Positions 36,601-44,627 of a DNA stretch of 64,000 nt are shown here, in pieces. Each line of letters opens with the position of its first letter. The stretch's first letter is position 1. A model generated the notes under the pieces. That model saw only the letters and a program-made list of their open reading frames with translations. It had not been told where the DNA came from and did no database searches. The stretch comes from an uncultured Bacteroidales bacterium (GTDB lineage Bacteria > Bacteroidota > Bacteroidia > Bacteroidales > UBA932), in NCBI GenBank assembly GCA_900316795.1, contig ONEF01000013.1, positions 1-64,000 of the forward strand, written 5' to 3'. Made by a program: the position numbers and the translations under genes.

Positions 36601-38217
36601 AAGATAGAAGGTCCGGTGGACGACTTGTCAGTTTACGGAAAGAACTGCAAACTCAACAAGTTCGGATTTACAATAGACTTCCTCAATGTGCCTCTTACGG
36701 TAGATGGTCCGGTTGCCATCGACGAAAAAGGCGTCGTTCTCAAGAACTGCATGCTTACTGACTCTCTTGGCGGTACCGGAAGAGTCAACGGTGGAATATC
36801 ATACAACAAGCTCAAGGACATGAAGGTCAAGGTCGGGGTAACGATGAACAACCTCTTGAGCCTTGACACTGAGGAGAAAGACAATGAAGATTTCTACGGC
36901 AAAGTTTTCTCTACCGGAAGCGTGAACATAAATGGTGACCTGCGCCATCTGGTTTTGGACGTGAACGCCCGTACAGAGCGCAAGTCCCAGCTTCATATTC
37001 CTCTTTCCGGAGCCTCCAGTGCCAGCAATTCCAATATCCTGACCTTTGTTCAGGAAGAGAAACCTGTTGAGATAGATCCTTACGACACCCTCTATTTTGC
37101 ACAAAGCGCCAAGGTCTCCGAACCTATGGAGATTGAGGTCAACCTCAATGCAAACGCAACTCCCGACGCCAGTGTATGGCTGGAAATCGACAAATCTACA
37201 GGAGACATAATGAAAGCCACCGGAAACGGAAGGATAGGCATCAAAGTCAATCCAAAAAAGAACATCTTCAGGCTTTCAGGAAACTACACCATTGAAGAGG
37301 GAAGCTATCACTTTGTCCTTATGGGGCTCGCCTCCAGAGACTTTACCGTACAACCCGGAAGCAGTGTAACCCTTAACGGCAAAATCGGAAACACAGCTCT
37401 GGACATCGAGGCTCTATACACCACCAAGGCCTCTATAGACAGGCTCATCTCAGACTCTACATCTTTGGCGACAAACCGACAGGTGAACGCCACGATCAAG
37501 ATTACAGGAATCCTTGATGATCCTCAGATAAAGTTCGGAATAGACATTCCTGACCTGGACCCTACCATAAAGCTTATGGTGGACAACGCTCTCAACTCAG
37601 AAGACAAGATCCAGAAGCAGTTTGCTTCTCTCATAGCATTCGGGAACTTCACTCCTGAAGCTGAATCAGGAATATCATCTTCCGGTAACTCAGCGATTTA
37701 CTCCAATGCAGCCTCAATGATTGTGGGGCAGGTCAACAATCTCCTGATGCAGCTTGGAATACCACTTGACCTGGGATTCAACTACCAGCAGGGCTCAGCC
37801 TATTCAAACAATGCCTATGAAGTAGCCGTATCAACCCAGCTGTTCAACAACCGGGTAATCATAAACGGAAGTATGGGCAACGACCCTTATGCCTATATTA
37901 CCGGCAACGATGTCAGGGGCAACATAGATGTCCAGGTCAAGCTGGACCGAAGGGGCAAACTCCGGATGACCTTATTCTCACACGCCACGGACTTCTACAC
38001 CAACTATCTGGACATGAGCCAGAGGACAGGTGCCGGTATGGCCTACCAGCACGAATTCAATTCCTTCAAAGACTTGTTCCGCAAGCGCACAGCCGCGCAG
38101 AAGGAATATGAAAAGATGTTGAAAATCAAGGAAAAAGAAGAGAGAAAAGCCGAAAAGGCAAGAAAGAAGGAAGAGCGCCGTCTGAATAAGGCGCAGCAGC
38201 AGTCGCCATCAAAATAA
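33667..38217 (+). CDS. TamB-like translocation and assembly protein (DUF490)
   Basis: A 1516-residue envelope protein. One N-terminal membrane anchor (about 8-29, YIGWFLVGLLCLVMTAYLV) is followed by an AsmA-like entrance region (LTKGIDADITVGSLNIRFF) and a very long series of beta strands forming the expected periplasmic hydrophobic groove. The C-terminal DUF490 part includes TGDIMKATGNGRIGIKV and VNNLLMQLGIPLDLGFNYQ. TamB-type proteins bridge inner and outer membrane for phospholipid transport and outer-membrane protein assembly. A charged Lys/Glu tail (about the last 35 residues) is an extra. The ATG at 33667 is preferred because the promoter lies upstream of it; earlier frame sequence overlaps tsaD. 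Confidence 0.88.
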   Translation: MTKIGKYIGWFLVGLLCLVMTAYLVIQIPYVQTRLSQYVIGKLTKGIDADITVGSLNIRFFNRIHVEDFAIVSKDTLVAAKDIDARFSLRGLLDPGKSISSISVSDGVFNLINETDSTTNLDRIFPPSEDSSPLNLDARVKKLSVNNFRFNMYNPFIPSDAAKGQMDFTDLKVSNICLEAQDAAFKDGVLTAAINNLSADENCGFRLNSMSGNFILDGSGATLHKPDIVADGSHFKGDYLKLSFNSASDLKDFLGKVSIQTKFRQSTIAMKTIGRFAPQYLNSDLEMLASGETSGTVRNLTVKRLEAATKGGETSFIIQNLNLKGLPDAFNTKVSGDIERLSTNGHDLSYIISQLTDGKRIDFLDQLPRMQVWNYSGKVGGTIGHINSNGVLSSGSQRVAVNTTVNVRHSGPEPLVDLNLDADNLNLYTFTGSSMLGLFSGKGIIRVSSTPDNTTSVAIDSLNVRKLGINGYNLTGIFAKGIYEDERFDGKLICHDPALDLMFQGNISTAFKDGSTFNFYANIPYADLNALNLDKRDTINEISTFISADLFADSENNIFGYLKMDNTSFTNSHGYNYIGNLDAASLYENDKYIINVVSDFLKARYEGTTNIDSFIYQFRHQVLRRHFSNALKPYNQEQANETYGQDYSLTLKTLNTQGVCAFISPGLYIQSGTSLRIRVTEDDHYRVLANSGRLAYENNYLKNIRLVVTDRDSSIAASLFAKEIVAAGFAVDSTRLFANVKDNNADLSLRFQNDSVKTNSTSINAQLSIYRDSIFWVNNRPEHMSTPIALKLKESDVTLRGSKWNIRPAEIIYSDSLLVMDGLRIENNSQHLTAQGSISSVRPDSLGITMDNFDISILDQFLDQPLGLGGFLSGDADISFYDSDKMFASFTGKDILMNNQNVGDVEINAEWSPENKRYDFAVSSYLKGQETIDIDGFYRPSDNYVDIYSGFNDMPLTYIEPFLEGVASGTSGSLSGGVKIEGPVDDLSVYGKNCKLNKFGFTIDFLNVPLTVDGPVAIDEKGVVLKNCMLTDSLGGTGRVNGGISYNKLKDMKVKVGVTMNNLLSLDTEEKDNEDFYGKVFSTGSVNINGDLRHLVLDVNARTERKSQLHIPLSGASSASNSNILTFVQEEKPVEIDPYDTLYFAQSAKVSEPMEIEVNLNANATPDASVWLEIDKSTGDIMKATGNGRIGIKVNPKKNIFRLSGNYTIEEGSYHFVLMGLASRDFTVQPGSSVTLNGKIGNTALDIEALYTTKASIDRLISDSTSLATNRQVNATIKITGILDDPQIKFGIDIPDLDPTIKLMVDNALNSEDKIQKQFASLIAFGNFTPEAESGISSSGNSAIYSNAASMIVGQVNNLLMQLGIPLDLGFNYQQGSAYSNNAYEVAVSTQLFNNRVIINGSMGNDPYAYITGNDVRGNIDVQVKLDRRGKLRMTLFSHATDFYTNYLDMSQRTGAGMAYQHEFNSFKDLFRKRTAAQKEYEKMLKIKEKEERKAEKARKKEERRLNKAQQQSPSK

Positions 38218-38248
38218 AGCAGCCTTCTTCTCAGATGAAGTTGGAAGA

Positions 38249-39496
38249 TCAAAGTTCTACTTCTGTAATATGCCCTATAAGAGACTGGTCATAGGATCTC
38301 TCCACTCTAAGATAATTTCCTGTATATCCGCCCATAAGTTTCGGGTTGCCTTTTACCCTACCCTCCCATAGAACTTGCTGGAGAGAACCGTCAAAACGCT
38401 GCCGATACTGCGCGTGGAGAGAATCTGAAAGGTCTTCAAGAACCCTCACCCTTGCAGTTTTCACAATTTCCGGAAGATGCCCTTCCATCCTGTCCGCAAG
38501 AGTACCTTTGCGTCTTGAGTAAGGGAATACGTGAAGGAATGCCGGCTTTATCACATCGCGGATGAAAGACACTTCTGAATCAAACTCTTCTTCTGTCTCT
38601 CCCGGGAAACCGGCTATAACGTCAATCCCGAAGAATACATCTCCCATAGCCTTCCTGATATATTCAATCTTTGATGCAAAGAGCGCAGTGTCATATTTCC
38701 TGTGCATACGGGCCAGGACGCTGTCACTTCCGCTCTGAAGCGGAATGTGGAAGTGGGGCTGGAATTTGGTCCCCGATGAAATCCAGTCTATCATCTGGTC
38801 TGTCAGAAGATTAGGCTCTATGGAAGAAATCCGGTACCTCTCAATCCCATCAACCCTGTCAAGAGCCTTCAAGACCGGTAGCAGACCTCCTTCATAATCG
38901 CCGATGTTGACACCGGTAAGCACAATTTCTTTCACGCCCTTGCAGGAAAGTTCTTTGGCCTGAGCTTCAATGACATCCAGAGGCACACTTCTGCTTCTTC
39001 CTCTTGCGTAAGGAATTGCGCAGTAAGTGCAGAAATAGTTGCATCCGTCTTGGACCTTCAGGAAGGAGCGGGTCCTCTCACCAAAAGAACAGGCAGGGAA
39101 TATATGCTCAGCAGAAGCAGGAGAGCACAAAGAGCCTTCCAGAAGCTCCAGGCATCGCGGATAAACACTTCCTTTCTTGTCTTGCTCCAGCACAATGGAA
39201 ACACCTTCAATGGCCTCGATCTCGGCCTTTTTCAGAGTTGCATAGCATCCTGTCACGGCTATTATGGCTCCGGGATTCAGCTTGTGGATCCTGCGGATTA
39301 TATTCCTGCATTTCTTGTCTGAATGTTCTGTTACGGTGCAGGTGTTCACAACGCAGACATCCACGCCGGAAGAATATGCAGACACCTCCTGGAATCCGCT
39401 CTGAACAAATTTACGGGCAATGGCCGAACTCTCTGCAAAGTTCAGCTTGCACCCAAGGGTAGCCACTGCAATCTTCTTTCCGGTATAATCCGCCAT
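38249..39496 (-). CDS. mtaB: tRNA t6A37 methylthiotransferase MtaB
   Basis: A 415-residue radical-SAM enzyme adding a methylthio group to t6A37 of tRNA. It shows the N-terminal UPF0004 domain with Cys ligands (ATLGCKLN, VVNTCTVTEHSDKKC), the radical-SAM CxxxCxxC in CNYFCTYCAIPYARGRSRS, and a C-terminal TRAM-like end. It acts on the product of TsaD, whose gene is nearby but divergent in context. Converges on the TamB-like gene with a 31-base gap. Confidence 0.93.
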   Translation of the reverse strand: MADYTGKKIAVATLGCKLNFAESSAIARKFVQSGFQEVSAYSSGVDVCVVNTCTVTEHSDKKCRNIIRRIHKLNPGAIIAVTGCYATLKKAEIEAIEGVSIVLEQDKKGSVYPRCLELLEGSLCSPASAEHIFPACSFGERTRSFLKVQDGCNYFCTYCAIPYARGRSRSVPLDVIEAQAKELSCKGVKEIVLTGVNIGDYEGGLLPVLKALDRVDGIERYRISSIEPNLLTDQMIDWISSGTKFQPHFHIPLQSGSDSVLARMHRKYDTALFASKIEYIRKAMGDVFFGIDVIAGFPGETEEEFDSEVSFIRDVIKPAFLHVFPYSRRKGTLADRMEGHLPEIVKTARVRVLEDLSDSLHAQYRQRFDGSLQQVLWEGRVKGNPKLMGGYTGNYLRVERSYDQSLIGHITEVEL

Positions 39497-39536
39497 AACT
39501 TTGTTTCTATGCAGAATCCCTATTCCTTAAACTGCT

Positions 39537-39887
39537 TCAGCCTTCAAAAGTAACGCTTGAAGCATACAGTTTGCCGCCAAGGGGAGGATTGATCTTGTCT
39601 ATTGTAACAGAAACCCTGACAAGCTCAGGAAAGGCTTTCCTGACGGAATCCGTTATCCTCTTTGCAACATTCTCCAGAAGATGAGAAGGTTTATCCATCT
39701 CAACCCTGACTATATCGTAAAGCTCCTGGTAATTGACAGCATCAGCGATGTCGTCGCTCCAGGCTGCCCGGCTGAAATCACCTTCCACGCTAAGGTTCAC
39801 GACAAACCTGTTGCCTACAATCCTTTCCTCCTCAAAGCATCCGTGCTTTGAGAAAAATTCCATATCCTTGAGTTCAATCTTGTTCAT
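39537..39887 (-). CDS. folB: Dihydroneopterin aldolase
   Basis: A 116-residue FolB. KIELKDMEFFSKHGCFEEER has the conserved active-site Glu of the loop, VNYQELYDIV and LLENVAKRITDSV are the family middle, and INPPLGGKLYASSVTFEG closes with the catalytic Lys region. It cleaves dihydroneopterin to 6-hydroxymethyl-dihydropterin in folate synthesis. Cytoplasmic octamer in relatives. 40 bases separate it from mtaB. Confidence 0.92.
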   Translation of the reverse strand: MNKIELKDMEFFSKHGCFEEERIVGNRFVVNLSVEGDFSRAAWSDDIADAVNYQELYDIVRVEMDKPSHLLENVAKRITDSVRKAFPELVRVSVTIDKINPPLGGKLYASSVTFEG

Positions 39888-39931
39888 AACTATCTAACTA
39901 CAGAAACCTGAAAACACTCACATACCATGCA

Positions 39932-40639
39932 TTATCCCAGCAGAATAAAAACACAAGGCCGCTTCCCTATCTTGATTCCCGTCTTCTTCCATGCCCCTAC
40001 CGGCATCGTCTTTATAAACTCGGCCGGAAGGGAAATGTCAGCGGCAAGGGTGAGCATCGTTGAAGAAGAACATACTTCCAGAATAGATGCAAGAAGGGAA
40101 TCGTTCCTGTAAGGTGTCTCGATGAAAATCTGGCTCTGGGCCATCTTCCTGGAATGAGCTTCGTAGAAACGCAGCTTGGCTTTCCTGGCTTCCTCCTTTA
40201 CCGGCAGGTAGCCGTTGAAGGCGAAATTCTGGCCTTGGAGCCCGCTCGCCATCAGAGCCATCATCAGCGATGACGGACCAACCAGCGGAACAACCTGCAC
40301 ATCAGCATTATGGCAAGCTGCCACCAGCACATTTCCAGGATCAGCCACGGCAGGAAGCCCGGCCTCTGAAATCAGCCCGACATCGTTGCCCTCAAGAAGC
40401 AGGGAAACATAACCGGATCCGACCTTCGGATCGGTATGCTCGTTGAGCTCATAGAAATTCAGGCTCTCTATTTTCCCCTTCAAGCCGCACCTGGAAAGGA
40501 ATCTGCGGGCTGTGGTAACCTCCTCCACAACAAAATGCTTCAGCGATTCCACTATATAAATGTTCCTGGGCGGCATACTGTCCGCCACACTCCCCTCCCC
40601 CAGCGGAGAAGGAATCAGATAGAGTTTTCCCTTTCCCAT
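39932..40639 (-). CDS. SAM-dependent methyltransferase, tetrapyrrole-methylase fold (RsmI paralogue)
   Basis: A 235-residue protein of the RsmI/tetrapyrrole methylase family. YLIPSPLGEG at the start corresponds to the RsmI entry motif, and LISEAGLPAVADPG and VVPLVGPSSLMMALMASG are the SAM-binding loops. It is shorter than RsmI (about 280) and belongs to a second Bacteroidota branch; the RNA target is uncertain. Its ATG lies only 8 bases beyond a perfect TATATTTG -7 element (40648-40655), so the transcript may start almost at the start codon. Confidence 0.82.
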   Translation of the reverse strand: MGKGKLYLIPSPLGEGSVADSMPPRNIYIVESLKHFVVEEVTTARRFLSRCGLKGKIESLNFYELNEHTDPKVGSGYVSLLLEGNDVGLISEAGLPAVADPGNVLVAACHNADVQVVPLVGPSSLMMALMASGLQGQNFAFNGYLPVKEEARKAKLRFYEAHSRKMAQSQIFIETPYRNDSLLASILEVCSSSTMLTLAADISLPAEFIKTMPVGAWKKTGIKIGKRPCVFILLG

Positions 40640-40647
40640 ATACTTGG

Positions 40648-40655
40648 CAAATATA
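40648..40655 (-). promoter_or_regulatory. -7 element for the RsmI-like gene
   Basis: TATATTTG on the minus strand, ending 8 bases from the ATG at 40639. With the usual 5-8 base distance to the transcription start the leader would be nearly absent. Confidence 0.55.
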
Positions 40656-40703
40656 GTCTATTTTGAAAAAGTTAATTATTTTTGACACCAACAATTGACT
40701 AAT

Positions 40704-41495
40704 ATGAAGAATTCTATATTGTTTCTGGGAACAGGAACCTCTACAGGAGTTCCGATGATAGGATGCCACTGCTCCGTTTGCTCAAGCACTGATCCCAAAG
40801 ACAAACGCCTCAGGACATCAGCATTTGTAGAATATGAAGGCCTCAAGCTTTTGATAGACTGCGGACCGGATTTCCGGCACCAGGCCCTTGCCAACGGTAT
40901 AGAGGACTTTGATGCCATACTTCTGACTCATCAGCACAAGGACCACACCGGAGGACTTGACGATGTCAGAGCCCTCAATTATCTCAAGCACAAGCCCACA
41001 ACCATATACTGCGAAGAAAGAGTCCTTGGGGGGCTGAAGATGGAATACTCTTACGCTTTTGACGAACATCCCTATCCAGGTGCCCCGAAATTTGACATAC
41101 ACATCATCGACGAGAAACCGTTCAAAATCGGGAATTCAACCATAATTCCCGTCAGGGCAATGCATTACAAGCTTCCCATATTGGGATTCAGGATGGGCGG
41201 GATGTGCTATTTGACAGACGCCAACCACATCGCCGAGGAAGAATACGAAAAGCTGAAAGATCTTGACATAATGGTTCTCAGCGCTGTAAGGAGAGGCCAT
41301 CACATATCTCATTTCTCTCTGGAGCAAGCCATTGAAGTTGCCAAGAGGATCGGAGCCAAAAAGACATACATCACCCATCTTTCACACATGATGGCGGAGG
41401 ACGACAAAAACATAAAAGGCACTCATGCAGACCTGGTCAGGGAAATGCCCCAAGGTATATCAATTGCGTACGACGGCCTGAAAGTCAGCTTCTGA
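40704..41495 (+). CDS. MBL-fold metal-dependent hydrolase (PhnP-like)
   Basis: A 263-residue metallo-beta-lactamase-fold hydrolase. The opening FLGTGTSTGVPMIGC with two Cys (CHCSVC) resembles PhnP, whose Cys residues bind an extra zinc. The metal motif LLTHQHKDHTGGLDD (HxHxDH) and later LTDANH and ITHLSHMM provide the remaining ligands. PhnP is a cyclic phosphodiesterase, but no phn genes are nearby, so substrate is open. ATG 40704 is preferred to a TTG three codons earlier. Confidence 0.88.
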   Translation: MKNSILFLGTGTSTGVPMIGCHCSVCSSTDPKDKRLRTSAFVEYEGLKLLIDCGPDFRHQALANGIEDFDAILLTHQHKDHTGGLDDVRALNYLKHKPTTIYCEERVLGGLKMEYSYAFDEHPYPGAPKFDIHIIDEKPFKIGNSTIIPVRAMHYKLPILGFRMGGMCYLTDANHIAEEEYEKLKDLDIMVLSAVRRGHHISHFSLEQAIEVAKRIGAKKTYITHLSHMMAEDDKNIKGTHADLVREMPQGISIAYDGLKVSF

Positions 41496-41507
41496 CGCAA
41501 TTCACAA

Positions 41508-41978
41508 TCAGAGATTGTCAAACGAGAACGGTATGAGGTCATTCACGGAAGAGATGACCTCTATTTTTTCAGCCGCACCGAGAATAACCTTGACAGGTTT
41601 CCCTCCGCGATTCTGGGCATCAAGCATAACCTGTATGCAGGCTCCGCAAGGCCTTGTAGGAGTAGCCGTAAGCTTTTTGCCCTTCTTTGCAGCAATAGCC
41701 AACGCCTCTACAGCCACACCTGGATACTTTGAAAAAGCGTAGAAGAGAACTGACCTTTCTGCACACAAACCTGAAGGGAAAGCTGCGCTTTCCTGGTTGG
41801 AAGCCTTGAGAATCTGGCCGTTGGCCATACGTACAGCGGCTCCGACCCTGAACTTTGAATATGGAGAATAGGAAAGGTCCGTAGCAGAAACCGCCTCCTT
41901 TAGAAGCAGAGCATCATCTTCCGGAAGACTGGTGATACTCTTGAATTCCTGGTATTCGATGGTTATTTTCTTCTTCAT
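41508..41978 (-). CDS. cdd: Cytidine deaminase
   Basis: A 156-residue homotetrameric-type cytidine deaminase. Zinc and catalytic residues are in LCAERSVLFYAF (Cys-Ala-Glu) and PTRPCGACIQVMLD (Cys-x2-Cys), and SPYSKFRVGAAV is the substrate-binding start. It converts cytidine and deoxycytidine to uridine forms in salvage. The ATG at 41978 is supported by a TAAATTTG -7 at 41996-42003. Confidence 0.94.
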   Translation of the reverse strand: MKKKITIEYQEFKSITSLPEDDALLLKEAVSATDLSYSPYSKFRVGAAVRMANGQILKASNQESAAFPSGLCAERSVLFYAFSKYPGVAVEALAIAAKKGKKLTATPTRPCGACIQVMLDAQNRGGKPVKVILGAAEKIEVISSVNDLIPFSFDNL

Positions 41979-41995
41979 TTGCAATTGCTTTAATG

Positions 41996-42012
41996 CAAAT
42001 TTAATAAATTTG
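41996..42012. promoter_or_regulatory. Divergent promoter pair, cdd / mltG
   Basis: TAAATTTG on the minus strand at 41996-42003 (toward cdd) and on the plus strand at 42005-42012 (toward mltG), only one base apart. Polymerase binding to one should exclude the other. Confidence 0.75.
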
Positions 42013-42040
42013 TGTAACTATTGGACAAATCAAGACATTT

Positions 42041-43156
42041 ATGGCAAAGACTACTGGCACCAAAAGCAGGAAACCTGCAACTGGAAGAAATAAATCCGGA
42101 AAAAAATCTTCAAAGAAAAGCAGACTCCTTTTATGGCTGGCAATTATTGCCGTCATCCTGGCTGTTCCGGCGGGGATAGGTCTTTCCAGGTTCCTCCAGC
42201 AGAACAAAAAGAACATAGCCCATAAGACGGTCTTGTATGTAAGGCCAGGCACAGACTTTGCCGCCCTGATGGACTCCTTGGAAAGGCATCTTACAGACAT
42301 CAAGTCATTTGTAAAGGTAGCAAACAGGGAGCAGCTTCCTTCACGGATTCACCCCGGCCGTTATGTCCTGGATTCACTTGCCACCAACATTCAGGTCGTG
42401 AGGAACCTGAAATACGGATACCAGTCTCCGCTCATGCTTCCGCTTTCCGGCAGGATACGGCATGCAAAGAATCTTGCCGCAAGACTCGGCAAAAGAATGA
42501 TGGCCGATTCGGCTGAATTCATGGAAACCTTCAAGGACAACACCCTCTTGAAGGAACTGGGCACGGACACTGCCAACATACTCTCCCTCATACTCCCCGA
42601 TTCCTACGAGTTCTACTGGACTGTAACCCCACGCGAGTTTCTGGAAAGGATGAAGAAAGAGTACGACAAGTTCTGGACAGAGGAAAGGCTTCAGAAAGCC
42701 AAGAAAATAGGTCTCAGCCAGAAGGATGTGTCCATCCTCGCATCCATAGTCTATGGAGAAAGCAATCATGTTCCTGAGTATCCGAAGATTGCCAGCGTCT
42801 ATCACAACCGTCTCAAGAAAGGCTGGAAGCTTTGTGCTGACCCTACCGTAATATATGCCACAGGAGATTTCACAATAACAAGAGTTTTGAAACGTCATCT
42901 TGAAACAGATTCTCCATACAATACATACAAGGTGTACGGGCTCCCTCCAGGACCTATCATGGCTCCTACCAAAGACTGCATAGACGGTGTCCTCAATGAA
43001 GAATCAACAGACTTCATGTTCTTCTGCGCCAGCCCGAAATTCAACGGCACGCACCGCTTTGCACGTAATGAAAGGGAACACTTTGCAAATGCCAAGGCAT
43101 ATCGGCAAGCCCTGGATTCCCTGACAAAAGCCAAAGCCGCCCGCGCCAAGGAGTAA
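42041..43156 (+). CDS. mltG: Endolytic transglycosylase MltG
   Basis: A 371-residue inner-membrane lytic transglycosylase (YceG family) thought to release nascent glycan strands. A Lys/Ser-rich cytoplasmic start precedes one membrane segment (about 30-49, LLLWLAIIAVILAVPAGIGL), a LysM-like part and the catalytic domain. The active-site block ASIVYGESNHVPEYPKIASVYHNRL keeps the catalytic Glu, and LPPGPIMAP and HRFARNEREH are further family marks. Confidence 0.92.
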   Translation: MAKTTGTKSRKPATGRNKSGKKSSKKSRLLLWLAIIAVILAVPAGIGLSRFLQQNKKNIAHKTVLYVRPGTDFAALMDSLERHLTDIKSFVKVANREQLPSRIHPGRYVLDSLATNIQVVRNLKYGYQSPLMLPLSGRIRHAKNLAARLGKRMMADSAEFMETFKDNTLLKELGTDTANILSLILPDSYEFYWTVTPREFLERMKKEYDKFWTEERLQKAKKIGLSQKDVSILASIVYGESNHVPEYPKIASVYHNRLKKGWKLCADPTVIYATGDFTITRVLKRHLETDSPYNTYKVYGLPPGPIMAPTKDCIDGVLNEESTDFMFFCASPKFNGTHRFARNEREHFANAKAYRQALDSLTKAKAARAKE

Positions 43157-43181
43157 TTGCCACTCACTCCCATTTTTTATT

Positions 43182-43211
43182 TTTGCTTTTTAAAAAAAGT
43201 CATTACATTTG
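43182..43211 (+). promoter_or_regulatory. Promoter of the SRP RNA
   Basis: TTTG at 43182-43185, an 18-base spacer and TACATTTG at 43204-43211 lie directly before the RNA start predicted near 43214-43218. Confidence 0.75.
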
Positions 43212-43213
43212 CA

Positions 43214-43313
43214 GTGGGGTAAGTCATATACGACCAGCTCCCTCAAAACTCCCCCAGGGCCGGAAGGCAGCAAGGGTATGAGGTTGTAGCGGTGCGATAT
43301 ATGTAGCTTGCCC
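43214..43313 (+). ncRNA. ffs: Signal recognition particle RNA (4.5S-type, small bacterial form)
   Basis: About 100 bases fold as one long hairpin. The apical part has the Ffh-binding signature GGCCGGAAGGCAGCAAGGG, with the GGAA tetraloop closed by G-C pairs and the following AGCA internal loop. Ends pair (GGGTAAG near 43216 with GCTTGCCC near 43306-43313, allowing G-U). A seven-T run at 43314-43320 is the terminator. The promoter just upstream fits. Confidence 0.92.
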
Positions 43314-43358
43314 TTTTTTTCATATATGGCAGACCTATAACAACTTGGACCTAAGGAA

Positions 43359-44546
43359 ATGAAGATCATAGTCGGACTCAGCGGCGGTGTGGATTCAAGC
43401 GTGGCGGCATATCTTCTCAAACAGCAGGGATATGACGTCGAGGCTATGTATATGCAGAACTGGCACGACATAACCGGCACTCTTCACGGAGAATGCGAAT
43501 GGGAGGAAGAGAAGGTTGTAGCCGAGATGGTGGCCAGGAAGATTGGAATACCTTTCCATTTTGTGGATCTCAGCGACGAATACCGCACCCAGGTTGTTGA
43601 CTACATGTTTTCAGAGTATGCAGCAGGACGGACTCCGAATCCGGACGTTATGTGCAACAGCAAGATAAAGTTCGCTTCTTTCCTGAAGAAGGTCGAGGAA
43701 CTGGGAGGAGATTTCGTAGCCACCGGCCATTACTGCAAGAAAGAAACCATTGTCGCCGGCAACCAGGAGAAGAATGAAAGCAGCAAGAAGATCTACAGGA
43801 TACTTGCGGGAGACGACCCTAACAAAGACCAGAGCTATTTCCTCTGCCAGCTGTCCCAGGAACAGCTATCAAAGGCCATCTTCCCTATCGGGCATCTTAC
43901 CAAACCGCAGGTCAGGGAAATCGCCCGCCAGGCCGGTTTGCCGTCCGCCGAAAAGAAAGACAGCCAGGGCATTTGTTTCGTAGGCAAGGTTGATTTACCT
44001 GTTTTCCTCCAGCAGAAACTCAAATCAAAGGAAGGAAACGTTGTGGAAATCTTCAGGGAGGATTACGCCAGGATACTGGAACGAGAATTCAAAGATGATT
44101 TCACACCTGTCCGCTACATCCCTTCAGAAGGAAAAGTTATCGGAAAACATATCGGAGTACAGTACTACACAATAGGACAGCGGCACGGGCTTAACATCGG
44201 CGGACACCAAGGCAGCATATTCATAATAGCCACAGACACAAAGACCAACACCATATATGTAGGGGAAGGCAAAGACCATCCAGGGCTATACCGCAAAGGT
44301 TTGAAGATAAACAAAGAAGAAGTCCACTGGATCAGACCTGACCTTGAAATGCAGCCGGGCGAAGAAAGAAAATACCTTGTCAGGATCCGTTACCGTCAGC
44401 CGCTCCAGAAAGCTACCCTGAAGATGGAGCAGGACGGAATGTACATAGCATTTGACGAACCGCAGAGAGGAATAACACCCGGCCAGTTTGCGGTCTGGTA
44501 TGCAGACGGCGGCGAGATGATTGGCAGCGGCCCTATAAAAGAGTAG
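43359..44546 (+). CDS. mnmA: tRNA-specific 2-thiouridylase
   Basis: A 395-residue enzyme that thiolates U34 of tRNA Glu, Gln and Lys. The PP-loop GLSGGVDSSVAAYLL begins at residue 5, the first catalytic Cys is in NPDVMCNSKIKF, and the second in SQGICFVG. The length exceeds the usual 360-370 by an insertion near residues 125-150. AAGGA lies just before the ATG, an unusually clear ribosome-binding sequence for this genome. Confidence 0.94.
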   Translation: MKIIVGLSGGVDSSVAAYLLKQQGYDVEAMYMQNWHDITGTLHGECEWEEEKVVAEMVARKIGIPFHFVDLSDEYRTQVVDYMFSEYAAGRTPNPDVMCNSKIKFASFLKKVEELGGDFVATGHYCKKETIVAGNQEKNESSKKIYRILAGDDPNKDQSYFLCQLSQEQLSKAIFPIGHLTKPQVREIARQAGLPSAEKKDSQGICFVGKVDLPVFLQQKLKSKEGNVVEIFREDYARILEREFKDDFTPVRYIPSEGKVIGKHIGVQYYTIGQRHGLNIGGHQGSIFIIATDTKTNTIYVGEGKDHPGLYRKGLKINKEEVHWIRPDLEMQPGEERKYLVRIRYRQPLQKATLKMEQDGMYIAFDEPQRGITPGQFAVWYADGGEMIGSGPIKE

Positions 44547-44627
44547 CGTTCTCTGCAACCTGCTGACATTCAACGATATAATATTATTTCCTATATGCTT
44601 TTTGCATACAGTTAAACTTATAGTTAT

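Noticed and set aside
44590-44615. TATGC/GCATA small palindrome with T-loop before the alpha/beta hydrolase gene
   Set aside because: Five-pair stem is too short to call a terminator or operator, and no repeat of it was seen.
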